Position numbers and translations under genes: made by a program. Below, piece by piece: positions 25,425 to 38,216 of a stretch of 64,000 nucleotides of DNA (position 1 is its first letter; each line of letters begins with the position of its first letter). Under the pieces are notes generated by a model. It was not told where the DNA came from, searched no databases, and was given only the letters and a program-made list of their open reading frames with translations. Source of the stretch: Ctenosaura bakeri (Eukaryota > Chordata > Lepidosauria > Squamata > Iguanidae); assembly GCA_948474755.1 (NCBI GenBank), contig CAOLHI010000059.1, forward strand, positions 930,001 through 994,000. The letters run 5' to 3'.

Positions 25425-26059
25425 AATTAGGACTGACCATTGGATTTAAGCTGAGGTCAGAATCATGCAACTTCCAGTAGTCCTAACCAGTATAGCTAAT
25501 GGTTAGGAATGCTGGGAATTGCAGTCCAGAAACATCCAGAGGACCACATGATTGTTACTCTTGATGTAGACCTGGTTTAAGCTATTGTATGCTGAGTCAG
25601 ATTGTTGGTTCACTGACCAACAGCTGCATTGTATGGTCTTTTCTAACCCATCCTGGACATGCTGCAGATTGAATCTGAGACCCTGTACATGCAAAGCATG
25701 TGGTTTGTCACTGCATATGGCCCTTCCCCAAGTAGTCCTTAATAATCTGAAAATTATTTCTTTGGTGAGAACATTAAAGACTTCCAGGAGAGAGAAAAGA
25801 AAAACAATGCTGGCTTTTATCCCCCCGACATCCAGCAAGGTCAAAGACCTCTGAGGCTCCATGTACTATATCTGAGGACCAATGCATAATAAGAGAAGGA
25901 AGAGAAATAAATTATTGTTGTTCCACCACCATCCATTTTAGGTTTCTTTTTTCAAAACCACTAAATCACTTGGTGGCTCCCAGGGTGGTTATGTATCTTG
26001 GTGCCTTGTTTTGAAGATTTATTTATAGCACTGGGAGAGAATGTCTGCTTGCTTGGTTG

Positions 26060-26060
<1 letters not shown>

Positions 26061-26122
<62 letters not shown>

Positions 26123-26126
26123 TTTT
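26061..26126. repeat. (TTTC)n microsatellite
   Basis: Sixteen near-perfect TTTC units end in a T run. Open frames across it on both strands are repeat artefacts. Confidence 0.95.
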
Positions 26127-26766
26127 GCAAAGATCCATTTCCAGTGAGCTTTCAAAGAAGGGTGGGTTGTTGTGTTTTTCTTTTGAAATTTCCAAAATCT
26201 TGCTGAAAGCTATACACATTTTCCATGCTTCAAAACCTTAAACAGACTCTTGTCTTATCTGAGTGGTTCATTAACTTTGCCCTTCTCAGAAAGCAATTAG
26301 CTTCCTCCCACAAAGTTTAAAGAGCTGTCCTTTTCAAGTTTCCTTGCCATCATGTGACCCTTACAAAAGCCTCTGGCTCATTATGTTATATAAAAATTCA
26401 TCTGAACATTCCCTGCTCTCATCTCCAATCTGCAAAGGCTATTTTATCAGAGCCAGATTAATTCAGAAAATAGGTAGCTAAGTTACTGAAGGCAGAAGAC
26501 CCAACTGAACAGATGGTATCCCTGGTAGTCCGTAGGAGAGATGCAAGAAACACTTACACTGGAAATACAGGTGTGTAGGAACTTATAAAGTAGCCAGGGC
26601 ACCTGCATATCAGATATCAGTGTTTCTTCTACTCCAACAGACTGTCTGGGATACCCTCCCAGAGAAAAGCTCCATTTCTCAGTGGTGAGCAAGGAACAAG
26701 CTTGTATCAGCAGCTGATTGGTACTTTTTCAAAAAGATGTATACCACTATTGAAAGGGAAACAATA

Positions 26767-26942
26767 GCCATTTCTTCACTAGGCCGTTATAGCGCTATGA
26801 TTCCACTTTCAACATCCTATGGAATCCTGGGGTTTGCAGTTTTGGGAGGGGCCACTTGCCCCCTCCTGAAACTGCAAACCCCAGGTCCATAGGATGTTGA
26901 AAGTGGAATCATAGTGCTATAATGGCCTAGTGCAGAAATGGC
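26767..26942. mobile_element. Foldback (hairpin) MITE of the GGCCATTTC family
   Basis: The left arm GCCATTTCTTCACTAGGCCG and right arm CCTAGTGCAGAAATGGC are ends of an inverted repeat that extends almost to the centre: TGATTCCACTTTCAACATCC on the left pairs with GGATGTTGAAAGTGGAATCA on the right. The 176-bp element could fold into one long hairpin. Related copies are at 43657-43779, 45758-45980, 36806-36980 and 39563-39652. Confidence 0.7.
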
Positions 26943-27030
26943 CAATGTAAATTTAAATGTAGCTCTTACACTTATTAGAAAGCACAATGGTATAACCATT
27001 TTAAGGCAAAAATTATTGTGGAAGTGTTAG

Positions 27031-27207
<177 letters not shown>

Positions 27208-27699
27208 TAGCATTTTTTTCTTTTTTGTGTGCCCCAACTTTCTTTTAAAGAATTTTGGATGGGCTATTTCAGTATATTCTCAAAATGTGAGCTTCCTCCA
27301 TCTCACACACTACCGTTAATAAAGCCAGTGTTAATAGCAGACAGTCCTCCTCTTTGACGCCATCACACCCAGCCTTTTAAAGTAAGTGTGATACAAGCCA
27401 CGTGTTTGTCCAGAAGGATCTTCCGGGGGCACCTCGGCCAGTGCAAAGCATCAGCTGTGAGGCATTTGGGTCACTATGAGGCATGACTTTGTTTTGGCAA
27501 TATCATAGGTATTTTTAGCCAGCATTCTGCCTCCCTGGTATCCATCATTATGTTGGCAGCTGCACAGGAATATAAGAAGCTGCCTTATCCTAAATATTCT
27601 GAACAATAGCTCTCTGGGTTTTCAGGCTTTCCTAAAGATCTCTGGTATTCTATAGTGGACATCCATCCAAGTATTATCCATGTCTAACTCTGCTTGTGC

Positions 27700-27921
27700 C
27701 GGCATGGCATGCTGGTTTGGGTGTTGGAGTAGAACTAGGACCCTTGAGACCAGGGCTTGAATTCCTGCTTGGCCATGGAAACCTGCCAGGTGGCCTCAGT
27801 GAGCCGCACTGTCTCAGCCTCAGAGGAAGGCCATGGCAAATCCCCTCTGAACAAATCTGGCCAAGAAAAGCACATGATAGGATCACCATGGGTCAGAAGT
27901 GTCTTGAAGCCACACAATAAA
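27700..27921 (+). repeat. Sauria-type SINE
   Basis: Body CATGGAAACCTGCCAGGTGG and CTCAGCCTCAGAGGAAGGCC, tail GATCACCATGGGTCAGAAGT then CTTGAAGCCACACAATA. Same family as 1478-1701, with a full tail. Confidence 0.75.
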
Positions 27922-28625
27922 ATTCTGCTTAGCTTCTTAAACCAGACCACATAGCCTTCTGGCCTGCTTTTGAGAAAAGAGGCTATGTTGCTGCCTTCCT
28001 TTGCCCCCACTCTCATTTTTGATGGAATCTCATGGTGAGGATGGGATGTTGGAGCCATGTAGTACTACACATACAGACTTCTCTGCATCAAGCCTCATAA
28101 AGGTCAAGGAAATGAAAGAAGGACTGTGGCGGCCAAGACATGTGACTGTGGGACAAGATGAAATTCTAGGTTAGGTACAGAGTGGCATTTGAGCTTTTGG
28201 GAGACAGAGATTTTTATGCAGTAAAGGAGCCCATCAGAAGACCACAACATAACACATTCTCTCGCACAGCTGCCCCTCTACCTCCCCACCATTAGACAAA
28301 GTGAAAGAGCTGCATCAGGTAGAGATGCCAGAGGGTGAGGCAACTGCAGCAAGTTGCTGGGCAGCAGAACTATGTGCCCTCTAAGCTCTCCAAATGCACC
28401 TAGGTGCAGTGGAGAATGCTGTCCCATTGACAATGTTAAAGTAAAATCCAGGGTCCAGTCTAGTCCTTTAGGTATAAGGGGTGAACATCATCTTACACTT
28501 TGCCCAGCCTTGCCTTGATGTATGGAAAAGTCCCATCTCTTGTTTAACTGGGTCAGGACAGCTTGGTTTGATTAATTCTGGTCCTCCATAGGAGTCCAGG
28601 GCCTAAATACTCAAAAGGCACAAAA

Positions 28626-28832
28626 GCCTATGTGATCTTGGAAGCAAAGCAGGGTTAGCCCTGGTTAGTATTTGGATGGGACACTGCCAACAAATACTGA
28701 ATTCTGTAGGTTATATTTCAGAAGAAGGAAATGGCAAAACCACCTCTGAGTATTCCTTGCCTAAGAAAACCATAAGAAATTCATAAGGTCACTATAAGTC
28801 AATAGGCAATTTGAAGGCGCATACACACAAAC
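28626..28832 (+). repeat. 5S rRNA-derived SINE with Bov-B-like tail (5S-Sauria type)
   Basis: The head GTGATCTTGGAAGCAAAGCA then GGGTTAGCCCTGGTTAGTAT and TTGGATGGGACACTGCC is clearly derived from 5S rRNA, including its internal promoter region. It continues into CACCTCTGAGTATTCCTTGC and a tail GTCACTATAAGTCAATAGGC shared with the Sauria SINEs. The 5' part of 5S is missing and it carries many changes, so it is a SINE, not a 5S gene. Confidence 0.8.
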
Positions 28833-31495
28833 ATAGGAGTTAAGAGTTTTCAGAGAAAGGGAAATTTGGAACAAAAGGATTATGAAATGGGGAGTGGCTG
28901 TTTATTAGCTCCTAGGAGCAACCTGTACTGAAACCCTTACACACTGAAAGGGAGTGGAATAGACACAGAAGAAGGGTGGCATGGTGAAGGCTAGCTCCAC
29001 CATTCATTTACCAGGCAGAGTGGTTTCAACATTGGAATGAACCTACATGCATAGGCTTGTTTTGGACATTGAAAAAGAAGTGTTGCCTAGGCTGGGAGAG
29101 CGGGGGCAAGACTTGCTACCACTGTAATTCTCCTCCTGCCACTATGCACATTTGTTTGGAACACTTTGAGAAATGTATCCCAGGGGTGTAACAATGGGGG
29201 AAGAGGGAATGTGAATTCTACCTTCCAATGAAATTTTCATACAGTCCCCAAATTTCTAGCTTTGCAGAGAATAAGAGGTTGAAAATCATTCACACCTAGA
29301 ACTCTTCTATTTACTGAGTTTATTGTTTCTTGGTAACTTTGCCTACCCCTTTGCTTTGGATTCCTCAGTAATATTCCTTAATACTCAACTGAAGTTTTAA
29401 GTTACTGCAATGCTACGTATTTGGGGACAGAAGGAAAATTTCACAGGGAGGCAGAACACCTGTATCCCAGTATAGCCTGTCAAAGAGCTGGACTACAGCT
29501 GGCAACCCAGAAATATGCACAGAAACATAGTAATTCAAAGGCCAACAAAAACCAAAAGTACCTTAAAAATTACTGTCAGAGCTAGGAGCTAAGGAATTGG
29601 CATACACCCCAAGCTGATGACCCTGTTGTTGCTTCCCTCTCCTTCTTTCCAATTTCATGGTAGTTCATGGAGCACTGAGGGGGAGAATGAGATGAAGCTT
29701 GGAGAAATAAAATCCTGGCCAGGGTAGGTCTTAGAAGAGCTGGCCTAAGGCAGCATCGCTATAAATGCCAGCTCTCCCCTCCAAGTCAGAAAGCATGGCT
29801 CCCTCATCCGCAGAACCCAAGCCAGTCAAGTTATTTTGGCACCAATAGAAGGAAATCCCTCCACGCACACACATACAAGCACTTCTCCTCCTCTGTGGCA
29901 GTAAAAATACAGTGATAATAAAGTTAATAACTTAACAATTGGATGCATTTTCATGGCAAAAAAAAAAAAAATCTGCTGCCTGAGGCAGCGTCCTCATTCT
30001 GGCTAATGGTGAGTCTGACCTTAGTGTTACATTCACGTTTGAGTTCTATTTAATCTTAAATGGATTTCAAGCCTAGTCTTTGCAAGTGCCTTCAGTTATC
30101 TTGGTTCTTTTCTTTTAAAACAGATCCTCTCAATTTTGCCTTTTTTTGTTTTGTTTTTGTTGCTACTGTCCCCATGAGACATTCTTTCCTATGAGTCATG
30201 TAACACTATAAAGAAATTACTGTTTGGCTCAAAATGAAGCTCCCATGCCTGGAATCAACCTCTCTCTCTCTTTCTCTCTCTCGCTCTTCTCTCTCTCCTT
30301 CTTTCTTTTGACCAAGAGATAGGAAATGAGCTGAAGTCAATGGTAAACCATTATTTACTAGTTTGACCTGAGAAGCACTTATGATACGCACACATGTGCA
30401 GAATTGTAACTACACAGCTTGCATTTAAAATAATCCACATCATACTGTAATACCTGATGTGGGTAAGCATTCCATTTTTCAAATGGATTTTGCTTTCTAA
30501 ATGGCATAACTGATTAACTACATTCCCAGTATAAACCCAATCCGTTAACCCTCCCTTTCAGGTTTTAATTTAAAACTGTTTTGTCATTTACACATCTGTA
30601 TTCCTTTAGCTTAATATGGTCTTATGTAACATCCTGCAGTTTTGGACATCCACAAAAGGAAGAGGAGCATGCTGCATTTATTCACTGAGCCATATGCACA
30701 TGTATGCAGTACTTCTGTGGAATCCAGATTTCAATGAAAACTCCATTACAGCAAGCAAAATTAACTAGGATTAATTTTTTTAAAAAAACACAAAAACAAA
30801 AAACAAAAAACAAGCCAGGAGGGATAAGGATTGTAACAGGGGAAATTCTGCTTCTCCAGTTTCTAAACTTATATCTTTTTATTTTATTTTATTAACATGT
30901 ATTTAATGTATAAGACAATGTATAGGGGATTAACAAGACAAACAGTAAATAAACAGTCAAAGACAACTCTATAATCTAATCTAATACTAAACTAGATTAG
31001 GTTACAACTAAACTAAAAGAGGGACCAAAATATATATAAATTACTTCTGACCCACCAGCTTTTGGTTTTAAACTATCTATAAAATATACTTCTTCTAGAG
31101 CGTCTGTCATTATTACGCTACTGTCTAGTATTTAAAAACTATAAGCTTAACCTTCAAAATCATCATTGACTTCCCCCAGCAGTCTCTTAGATATACAATC
31201 AATTTATACCAATCATTTTTTCAAGTTAACCAGACCATTTCTTAATTAAATGAGCTAATTTATCGATTTCTGCCAAATCCAGCATCTTCAACAGCCAGTC
31301 TTAGTGCAAAGGAATAGGCACACTATTCCATTTCTGTGTGTACAGCACTCTTGCCACCATGATCATGTAGTGAAAGATTCTTCCCAATTTCTTACCAGTC
31401 TGTTCATCAGTCAGACTGAGTACTAAACACATCTTTTGAAAGTTAGAGCCTTTGTGTATATTTTAAATATTCATATTCATATAATTATATTATAG

Positions 31496-31992
31496 AATCA
31501 TAGAAATGTAGAGTTGGAAGAGAACCCAGGGGCCATCCAGTCCAACCCCCTGCCATGCAGGAACACCCTCAAACACTCCCGACAGATGGCCATCCAGCCT
31601 CCGCTTAAAAATGTCCAAGGAAGGAGATTCCACTATACTCCGAGGCAGCATATTCCACTGCTGGACAGCCCTGACTGTCAGGAAGTTCTTCCTGAGGTTC
31701 AGGTGGAATCTCCTTTCCTGCAGCTTGAATCCATTGCTCCTTGTCCTGGTCTCTGGAGCAGCAGAAAACAAGCCCTTTCCTTCCTCTACATGGCATCCCT
31801 TCAAATATTTAAACATGGCTATCATGTCCCCTCTTAACCTTCTCTTCTGCAGACTAAACATACCCAGCTCTCTAAGTCTTTCCTCATAGGGCATGGCTTC
31901 CAGGCCTCTCACCATTTTGGTCGCATTCCTCTGGACCTGCTCCAGCTTGTCAATATCCTTCTTGAATTGGGGTGCCCAGAACTGGACTTTAT
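31496..31992 (-). mobile_element. CR1-type LINE, 3' end of the reverse transcriptase frame
   Basis: On the minus strand a 141-codon frame (31490-31915) carries [20 protein letters not shown] and further on [20 protein letters not shown], the usual C-terminal end of a CR1-like polyprotein. The 3' end on the minus strand is GGACTGGATGGCCCCTGGGT, then TTCCAACTCTACATTTCTAT and GATTCTATAA. It is 5'-truncated, as most CR1 copies are. The surviving frame is short and should not be called a host gene. Confidence 0.8.
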
Positions 31993-32128
31993 ACTTTATT
32001 ACAGTACATGCATTACAAAATTAACAAAGATAGCAGTTGAAATCCTGTTGGTGACATAGGAATATGGAATTTGAGATTATGCATGCAAATATCTTATTTT
32101 GGATATTGCGCAAGGAGACATTTACTAG

Positions 32129-32129
32129 C

Positions 32130-32178
<49 letters not shown>

Positions 32179-32242
32179 TTTATAATAATAATATTTATAA
32201 TAATAATAATAATAATAATAATATTTATTTATTTATTTATTT
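32129..32242. repeat. (AAT)n microsatellite with (ATTT)n tail
   Basis: About 30 AAT units interrupted by ATTTAT, then four ATTT units. It leads into GTATCCCGCCTCTCCACACG, which resembles a LINE/SINE 3' tail. A related tail is at about 32310-32355 (TACCGCTTATCAGCTAAGTG). Confidence 0.9.
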
Positions 32243-33739
32243 GTATCCCGCCTCTCCACACGGATTGAGGCGGCAAACAACATGAAATATATTATACATT
32301 ACAAATAGTATGTATTTCTATACCGCTTATCAGCTAAGTGCTCTCTAAGCGGTTTACTCAATGTTTGCTCAATATTTACAAACATTCCAGCAGCTGTCAA
32401 TCTATAGGGGTGCGTCTATTGCCATTTACTGGCTAGGGTGGGAGGAATTCCTAGGCAACTCCTGTCCAGTTCTGCAGCTGGGGGTGAGGGAAATGAGGTC
32501 ATTTCCTCAGATCTCCCATGAATCATTGGAGAACCAAGAGAGCAACATCATGTTGTTTTCCGCAGTGTACAACTGCAACCAGGTGTTGCCTAGTCACCTC
32601 TTCCCTCTCTTTCCGCTGTCCAGTAAACAGCCAGGGCCCATGGCTATGCCCCAAGGCTTGACAGCTGCTTCATGAAATTGAAATCATCTAATGCAGGATA
32701 TCAGCCAATAATTCATAGAATAATAGAGCTGGAAGACACTGTTAAGTGTGTGCCGTGCGCTCATCTAACAAGTATATAATCTCAAAGAAAGTTTTGTTCA
32801 CTTGAGTGGGATTCACTTCCACAGTATGGTCACAAATGAACACAGGCTATGCATGCTTAAGCAAACTGATTTCAGTGATTTAGATGTATGATTTTATATC
32901 TTTGTTTGGATTGCAACCAATATATATTAGGATGGTGGTGTATGAACAGAGGTACATCCAGGATGGTTTAGAAAAAGTACACCACTTAAAAAAATACTGA
33001 AAGTTGTAGTTTAAAAATCTGACTTTATCTCTGGAAAAATGCCATAAGTGAAGGAAAATGAGTTTGTTTGTTTTTTGTTACAGTTCAACATTGTGAAGAG
33101 CATGTACAAATGTTCTAAGCACTGTTTTATGTTCGATCAGCAACTGTGTGGCAAGAGAGTTGCTGAATCTTGTCGGAAGGAGTCTCTTCAGTTGATATGT
33201 GTCTTTCCAGAAACTGTCATCCAAACAAGAGGAAGACAGAGCTTCATATTGTTTAGCAGTCCAGTGAGATGCTAGGTGTCTTTGTGCTGTTTTATAACAG
33301 TTCCCTACATTGTTCACCAAAGCAGCTGCAGGAGATCCTCCACACAGCAAAGTGCTGCCAAGTCCCAGTTGCTGGCCAGTCTCCAAAGAACCATACAACA
33401 AAACCAATGCCACCAGACCAAGGGAGCTTTGTGCTAGTGTTTCTTAAACAGAAGTCTCCTCCTGCCACACATCAACCCTATTATGAAACTGGGATATGCT
33501 TCTAAAGCAAATTGTAACAAGCAATAGGGAACATAGAAAGCATCATCTTCTTTCAGTCAGACCAATAGGCCATATAGACCTACAAAGATGTAAATCTTTG
33601 TAAATTTCATCCTCATTTAATAATTTTTCTCCATACTGTGAGAAAGTCCTCCAAGGACTTTCAAGGATTATATGCAGCTCAGCATTTCTTTATGAAAAAT
33701 CCACACATGGGATGTATTTATTTATTTATTTATTCATTC

Positions 33740-33910
33740 ATTTGGTGCAGAAAAAAGAATTTTTTGTGTGGAGAAAAAACATGTTTTCTGTTCATAAAAC
33801 TAATTTTCTGCACAGAAAATATTTCTTTGCAGAAAAAGCCATTTTCTGTGCAGTTCCTCCACATGCATTTTTCATGCAGAATAAGTCCCAAACTGCAAAA
33901 ATTCTTCATC
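33740..33910. repeat. Degenerate tandem of TTTTCTGCACAGAAAA-like units
   Basis: Short units such as TTTTCTGCACAGAAAATATT, TTTGCAGAAAAAG and CATTTTCTGTGCAGTTCC occur several times. Many are themselves palindromic. The stretch is unassigned to a known family. Confidence 0.4.
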
Positions 33911-36149
33911 CAGAATTCTTCTCTTTATAATTTCCTAACATCCAGGAATCCCACTTTTATCCCTATACTAACATCCTGTATGCAGTGTTAACCAGTCCAG
34001 TGCCTCTGTGATGCCTGTTGGCAGAGCACAAAGGCACTAGCCATCTCCATATGTCACCAGCACTTGGTTTTCAGAGGAAAGCCGCCTTGGTACATGAACA
34101 TTCCAAGTATGTATGCTGGTTGATAATCCCTTTAAATTTAGTTAGTCCTTCCTTTTTTAAAAAAATGCTATGTAAGACAGCTTGGGAAGGGTAATTTTTT
34201 TTGGACTACAACACCCAGAATTGTCAGTTGCTATCCTAGCTGTCAAGAAAAAGTAGGTTTGAAATATTTTGAGTAGGGTTCAGTGGAAAACAAAAATCTT
34301 GTGCACCTGGAGATCTCCTTCCTTCTTCTAGCGTGCAGTGAGTATCTTTATGGATATGTTTTCTTATCTAATACTTAACCCCCCCCAAAAAAAACCCTGG
34401 GGCTGAAATACATCTGGGACTGCTTTATCTTCCCCCACTACTTAAACCTGCCCTGCTATCAGAAACTTCTTCAGAATACCCTCTTTGACAGTTCTCATCT
34501 TCACAGGCAAAATGGGTGATAATTCATCAAGGCTTTCTTGATACTGACATCCTACTTGAAGAACAAGTTTCTTTAGGTCTTCCCATCTTCCGGAAGGAGG
34601 TGTTTTAATCACCTCTGCTAGGGTCTTCTTGGTTCTGCTACACTTTCTCTAGACTCTCACTTGGTAGAGCTTGATATCTTTCAGAATCAACTAGCTGAAA
34701 ACTTCTTTATTTTTCCAGGACTTTTAGCTATTTTTAAAAGCACTTATTTCAGTCAAGATTATATGACACATTTTGCTTGCTTTCTGGTTTATATTGTTTT
34801 TGGCTGTTTGCTATGGTTTGCATTCTCAGTTGCCACTCCACTCACACAAAGGAAGTAATGATTTCCAACCTCTTCGTACCATGTAACGTTCCCAAAGGTA
34901 TGGCAATACTCAAGGATAGATTTGGAGCAGGAAAGCAACTTCTGGGGTGAAGGGGAAGCTGAGAAAACTCTGTTTCATTCACAGAAGGAAGGTTAGGATC
35001 CATATATGCATGCTTTGAAAGGTCTTTTACCTGAAGACTGGAGTCAAAATTCCTCAAAATAAGATGCATTCCATACTTTTAAGAACTGTGCTCTAGCATT
35101 CCATAACATTTTGAGTGTTTGATTTAGCAACAAGTGTTAGACAAACTTTAGCATACTTCTAGATTCTGAAGACAACAGGTATAGCTGGCCCATGCAGTAT
35201 TATAGCAGAAAGCAAACAGTCTGGCCAATACTGCCCCCTCCCCGCAAAAAAACTATCCTCAGCTCACATGGCTGTTGACACTGCAGAAGAGACCTATTGT
35301 TGTTGTGTGCCTTCAGATTGTTTCTGATTTGTGGTAACTCTAAGGAAAACATCATTTATTTATTTTTTGAGGAGGGCAAAATTTCTTCTGTCCCAATTAC
35401 ATTATGATGACAGGGAGGAAGAGGACTATTTAAAATTTCTCTCTATTCAGTTTTCTGCTGTGCCTTCTTTCCAGTCTCAGACTTGTGGATGCAAGGAATT
35501 ACACCTCCACCAGCAATGGTAGCTTTGATAAGGGAATCCAATTAAATCCGAATAAGTAATTTTTTTAAAGCAGTAGTTGAAATCATGAATTAAAGTTGAT
35601 TCTAGTGTGCTGTGGTAACTTCAGGTTATCATGAATAACGGTATTCTGTGAAAAGTCATTGGCACTTGAAGCAATCTATTGTTTAATACAGAGGAAAGCC
35701 ACTTCCGAGCTCCTTTTTGTCTTTTGAAGCCAACTATAGCAAAAAAACAGCTGATTCCTCACTGATTTTTTAAAGGCGTGGTGTGCCTTTCTTGGTTTTC
35801 TGCAAACTTCCGGTTGGCCTGCATCTATAAAAATAAAAGTATTCAAAGTATCTGAATACAGTGAGGGTGAGGCTGCAGCTGAACCTCTGCAAGTTAGAAG
35901 TGGAAGCTATGAAGTTGGCTAGGGGAAGGGTAATTTTGTTTAGAGATTATTTAATTAATGACTACAATTTTAAAGGCTGAGCAGAAACATAGCATGCGAG
36001 TCAAATATAAAAGTAGGAAAAATCTGCCAACAAAACTGGACAGAACTTTAGGGAGAGTTCGGGCAACTGTGCAAATAGTTCCAGGAGCCCAAAGGAGGTA
36101 TAGGCTCCCTTTTTATAAGCACCTTCATGCTACACAATTATAACACTAC

Positions 36150-36800
36150 CTTTTTTATCTATATTGGAGGCTGAATGGGGAAAACTTGCTATTAAAGGAA
36201 TAGAAGAATAAGGGTAATTCATTAAAATAGAATAAAAGGAAAAGGCAAAAGGTGAGAATATGTATAATGGGTAAAGGGAAGGAAAAAGTAAAAGATATAT
36301 AATTTGGATAAGAACAACTGCAGATGAAAGAAAGCTAAAGAAGTAATGAAAAAATTGAAGTAGGAGATTCTGAGAGAAAGTAATCCGGGGTAAAATTGTA
36401 TTAAACAAAGAACCAATTGAATAAAAGAAAGTAGAGATTTATGGAAAGATATATGTTGTACAAATTATTGTTGATCATTACTATCTAGGAGTAACCAAGA
36501 TGACTTGAGAAAAAGAATATAAGGAAGAATATTATATGAAGAAATAACTGTGTAATTATATAACCAAGCAATGAAGTGTTGTGTCATAGGTAAATTAAGA
36601 AAAATATTAACTGTAAATGGATAAAATGTTAGATATAGATGAGGAGTTGAGGAATTTTGATTTGGATAAATGGTTTCTTCTACGTTAGCGAAGTATATGT
36701 ATATGGTTCTGTTTTTAATATGTTTAAACAGATTTATAATGAATGGAAATCTGAAGATTAAATGTGGTTATATTGTTATATCGGTTAATAAAAAGATTTG
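36150..36800. repeat. AT-rich, purine-biased LINE-like 3' remnant (tentative)
   Basis: The + strand is strongly A/G rich and ends GGTTAATAAAAAGATTTGAA, like the poly(A)-proximal part of an L1-type 3' UTR. No reverse transcriptase frame or termini were recognised, so the assignment is weak. Confidence 0.3.
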
Positions 36801-36805
36801 AAAAC

Positions 36806-36980
36806 AATTATAGCACTACAATTCCACTTTACCTGCCATGGCAAAATCCTATGGAATCCTAGGGTTTGTCCTTTGGTGAGGTGCTAGAGCTCTCTGGCTG
36901 AGAATTTTAAATGCTTCTCTCAAAACTGCAAATCCAAGGATTCCATAGAAAGCGGGCATGGTAGTTAAAGTGGAATCATA
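36806..36980. mobile_element. Diverged foldback MITE (GGCCATTTC-related family)
   Basis: Left ATTATAGCACTACAATTCCA and right GTGGAATCATAGCTCTTTAA show the shared arm sequence, and the interior has CCTATGGAATCCTAGGG and CCAAGGATTCCATAG in inverted orientation. The outermost termini are eroded. Confidence 0.5.
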
Positions 36981-37249
36981 GCTCTTTAACTGTGTCGTAT
37001 GAAAGGGGTATCCATATTAAACTTGTAGTAAGTAGACATAGGTAGGATTGCATTTTGAAGTTCTTTTGGAGGGGTCTCATGTTAAACTCATTTCAAATCT
37101 TTTGAGAATGAGGAGTTACAAAAACAGATTGTGACAGTATCTTGTGCAAGGATAAATCTTGGCAGTTTGGGTTCAGACTTAAGTTTCTAGCTTCATTCCC
37201 CCCCCCCGCAATATTCATATGGCATTTAGTTTTTTTCTTTATGCATATA

Positions 37250-38216
37250 TCTACTACATAAAAGTCAAAGTTTGTCTGTCTGCGTCAGGCAGGCAAAGAC
37301 CTCATATGATTGGCTGTGTGAGGCAAGAAGACCTCATATGATTGGCTGGCTGTGAAGATTCCAAGGAGTCCTGGGGTCGGCAGTTTAGGGATGGCCTTTA
37401 GAATTCTCAGCTCTTGAGCCTCAGGCCGGTTGCTATGGAGACGAGGTCTACCATCAGTAAGGATGCCAGAAAACATTTGGGAGGCATATGTGGGAGAAAT
37501 TAAAGTGACATACACTACATATTTACAAGCTCTTCTCGCCTCACACAGTAGATTTTATGGGTTCCATATGTGAGGAATCTTAAAGTTGAAATTCAAAACA
37601 AAAAATGCTTCTAGAAAAATGTAAAGCCATTGTACAAATTCAACAGAAAGCAAAAACAAACAAACAAACAAAAACCAGTAAATCAACATCACCAGAGAAC
37701 ACAGATTGGATTGGGGACTATGGGGAAAAGTTACAGGTACTGGAATAGGCCGGTTGCTATGGAGACAATGCCTAGCAGCAAGGAAGAGGACAGTGTATTC
37801 CCACGGGAACCCAACCTCTGTATGTTAACAACGATGAATACAGATTGGATTGGAGAATATGGGGATAAGTTACATAGGCTGGTTGCTGTGGAGACAAGGT
37901 CTAGCAGCAAGGAGAGGACAGTGTATTCCCCCAGGAACCCAAGCTCTGTAAGTTAACAACTCTGAATACAAATTGGATTGGGGAATATGGGGAAAAGTTA
38001 CAGGTACTGGAATAGGCCAGTTGCTATGAAGACAAGGCCTAGCAGCAAGGAGGAGAACAGTGTATTCCCTCAGGAACCTAAACTGTATATGTAAATAACT
38101 CTAGATACAGATTGCATTGGGAAATATGGGGGAAAATTACAGGTACTGGAGGAGACAGTTTGCTGAGTTCTTAAGAGGAAAATAAAATCCCAGGCAATGC
38201 TTGGTAAATACGTTAG
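37250..38216 (+). mobile_element. Helitron, copy 1 (TC...TTAG), with internal minisatellite
   Basis: Starts TCTACTACATAAAAGTCAAA after host A and ends with a GC-rich hairpin CCCAGGCAATGCTTGG then AAATACGTTAG. TC 5' end, subterminal 3' hairpin and a CTRR-like terminus are Helitron hallmarks (here TTAG, a one-base change). The interior has about three and a half imperfect tandem units of about 130-140 bp that include CAGATTGGATTGGGGA and CCTAGCAGCAAGGA, at roughly 37698, 37838, 37966 and 38106. No helicase frame; non-autonomous. Confidence 0.75.

Noticed and set aside
28626..28832. 5S rRNA gene
   Set aside because: Only part of 5S is present, with changes in the body and a SINE tail.
31490..31915. 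141-codon minus-strand frame as a host gene
   Set aside because: The protein is the C-terminal end of a CR1-type LINE polyprotein.
33078..33413. 111-codon minus-strand frame as a pseudogene
   Set aside because: The sequence looks protein-like in places, but I could not name a family, and no poly(A) tail or parent exon structure is visible.
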